Positions 63,063 through 64,000 of a stretch of DNA of 64,000 nt are shown here, piece by piece; the first letter of the stretch is position 1, and every line of letters begins with the position of its first letter. The stretch covers positions 496,001 to 560,000 of the forward strand of contig UWYS01000002.1 in assembly GCA_900291925.1 (NCBI GenBank), read 5' to 3'. The DNA is from Thecaphora thlaspeos (lineage: Eukaryota; Basidiomycota; Ustilaginomycetes; Urocystidales; Glomosporiaceae). The notes beneath the pieces are model-generated. The model did no database searches and was not told the DNA's origin. It saw only the letters and a program-made list of their open reading frames with translations. A program made the position numbers and the translations under genes.

Positions 63063-64000
63063 ATGGTCGTGCCGCTCGGCACCTACTCTTTCGCTGCAAA
63101 CATCATGTCGGGCCAAGCAAGCGCAGTCTCCTCCTCCTACCCTGGCCAGACGGGCGCTCCAGCCTCTTCCGCACCATCCACGACACCCGGCAAGGCGAGG
63201 AAGCAGGCTCAAGCGCAGAGGACAAGACTCGTAGCCGTGAGCAGACGTCCGAGTCCCATGTTGTCTCAAGGCGAGAGAAAGAGAGCACCGAGCTGAGCGA
63301 CTTGCTTCTTTTCCTTTTGTTTTCCCTACCATCCTCCAGCTCTCGAAGCACCTCATGACACGACTGCAATATGCAACCTTCAAGGTGGAGCACGGCTGGG
63401 TACGTTTGATCGCAAAGCGAGGCCTGGCTGCCCGGCCGGTCCGGACCGGCGTCTCGAGCTGCCGATGGCTGTTGCTGACCACGGAGTTTCTCCCGCTGCA
63501 TCTATTACATTGTTCCCTTGCATCGCCATCGCAACGATCTGTGTTTTCCGCCACCACAGGCCAAGCAGTCGCTGTCCGAGGTGGAGAACCTTTACTACCG
63601 GCAAAACGAGGGATCCGAGGCCCACCGCGGCGGCGTCAAGCTCGGCGGTGGCTCGTCGGCGTCTCCCTCCAACGCCGCCGCCGCCGCCGCCGAGGCCCCG
63701 GCTACACCGACTGTCATCCATCCGACGTCGATCTCGCCGCGGCTCTTCAAGGACGCGGCGGCGCTGAAGAGACCCGAGTCCGATGGAGGCGACGTCTTTG
63801 GCGGCTACGGCCTCGCTACGCCGCCAGCATCTGGCGGCACCCACCCGAGTTCATACTCGGCCGGCAGCAAGGCGGGCGGGACGCAAGGGCGGTCGGCATC
63901 CAGCACATCCCTCTCACCATCGGGGCCCCAGGCTTCCGGCCTCGCCGAGGCCTACAGCTCGAAGCGGTCGTCGCCGCGGGGCTCCGCACCCTCGAGCGCG
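63063..64000 (+). CDS. Whi5/Nrm1-like G1/S transcriptional repressor, 3' end outside the window
   Basis: Three exons are visible: 63063-63236, 63340-63399 (60 nt) and 63561 to beyond 64000. Introns are 103 and 161 nt with GTGAGC and GTACGT donors, all in phase 0. Splicing assembles the segment LSKHLMTRLQYATFKVEHGW followed by AKQSLSEVENLYYRQNEG. A short R-L-x-x-A-x-x-K-V-x-x-GW helix followed by a leucine/acidic stretch resembles the Whi5/Srl3/Nrm1 motif that binds SBF/MBF and restrains G1/S transcription. Everything around it is low-complexity Ser/Ala/Pro/Gly, including SP and TP sites that could be CDK targets, as in known members. The assignment rests on this one motif, so it is tentative. 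Confidence 0.6.

Overview
This window is nuclear DNA from a filamentous or dimorphic basidiomycete. The GC-rich coding bias, sparse 80-140 nt spliceosomal introns (GTGAGT, GTACGT or GTAAGT donors, CAG acceptors) and gene content suggest Ustilaginomycotina (a smut or Exobasidiomycetes relative). That placement is an inference; no marker gene settles it. Genes lie on both strands, mostly as divergent or convergent pairs. I see no prokaryotic features, rRNA, tRNA, CRISPR array or intact transposon.

Layout. 0-9 kb: a tiny predicted N-myristoylated protein whose start codon is cut off by an intron; a disrupted MDR alcohol dehydrogenase gene (nonsense codon plus frameshift); a Rsc7/Swp82-type remodeller subunit; and an 889-aa protein with a calponin-homology-like segment. 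9-17 kb: a Zn2Cys6 transcription factor, then about 6.3 kb without a convincing gene. 17-27 kb: XRN1 and the mitochondrial Lon protease, divergently arranged. 27-34 kb: a 53-aa cysteine-rich protein in three short exons, a degenerate repeat array, a small basic protein, an unidentified minus-strand gene of unclear structure, mitochondrial ribosomal protein S16 and a Bax-inhibitor-1 protein. 35-46 kb: type II NADH dehydrogenase, a 3.4-kb intergenic stretch, a secreted GMC oxidoreductase and the pseudouridine synthase PUS7. 46-58 kb: MAF1, a Bqt4-like KilA-N/APSES protein with a C-terminal membrane segment, FKBP12 and a KDM3-type JmjC demethylase. 58-64 kb: a steroid 5-alpha-reductase-like enzyme, PDCD5, the TRAPP subunit Trs33 and the 5' part of a Whi5/Nrm1-like repressor running off the right end.

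Most genes are housekeeping functions with no shared pathway. Two loose themes recur: chromatin and nuclear organisation (Rsc7, Bqt4-like, KDM3-like, Maf1, Whi5/Nrm1-like) and mitochondria (Lon, MRPS16, NDE). The observations most worth following are the 53-aa cysteine-rich gene, the split-start myristoylation gene, a TACTGTA/TACAGTA motif concentrated in intergenic DNA, and the degenerate GCGGCTCCG array at 27.96-28.3 kb.
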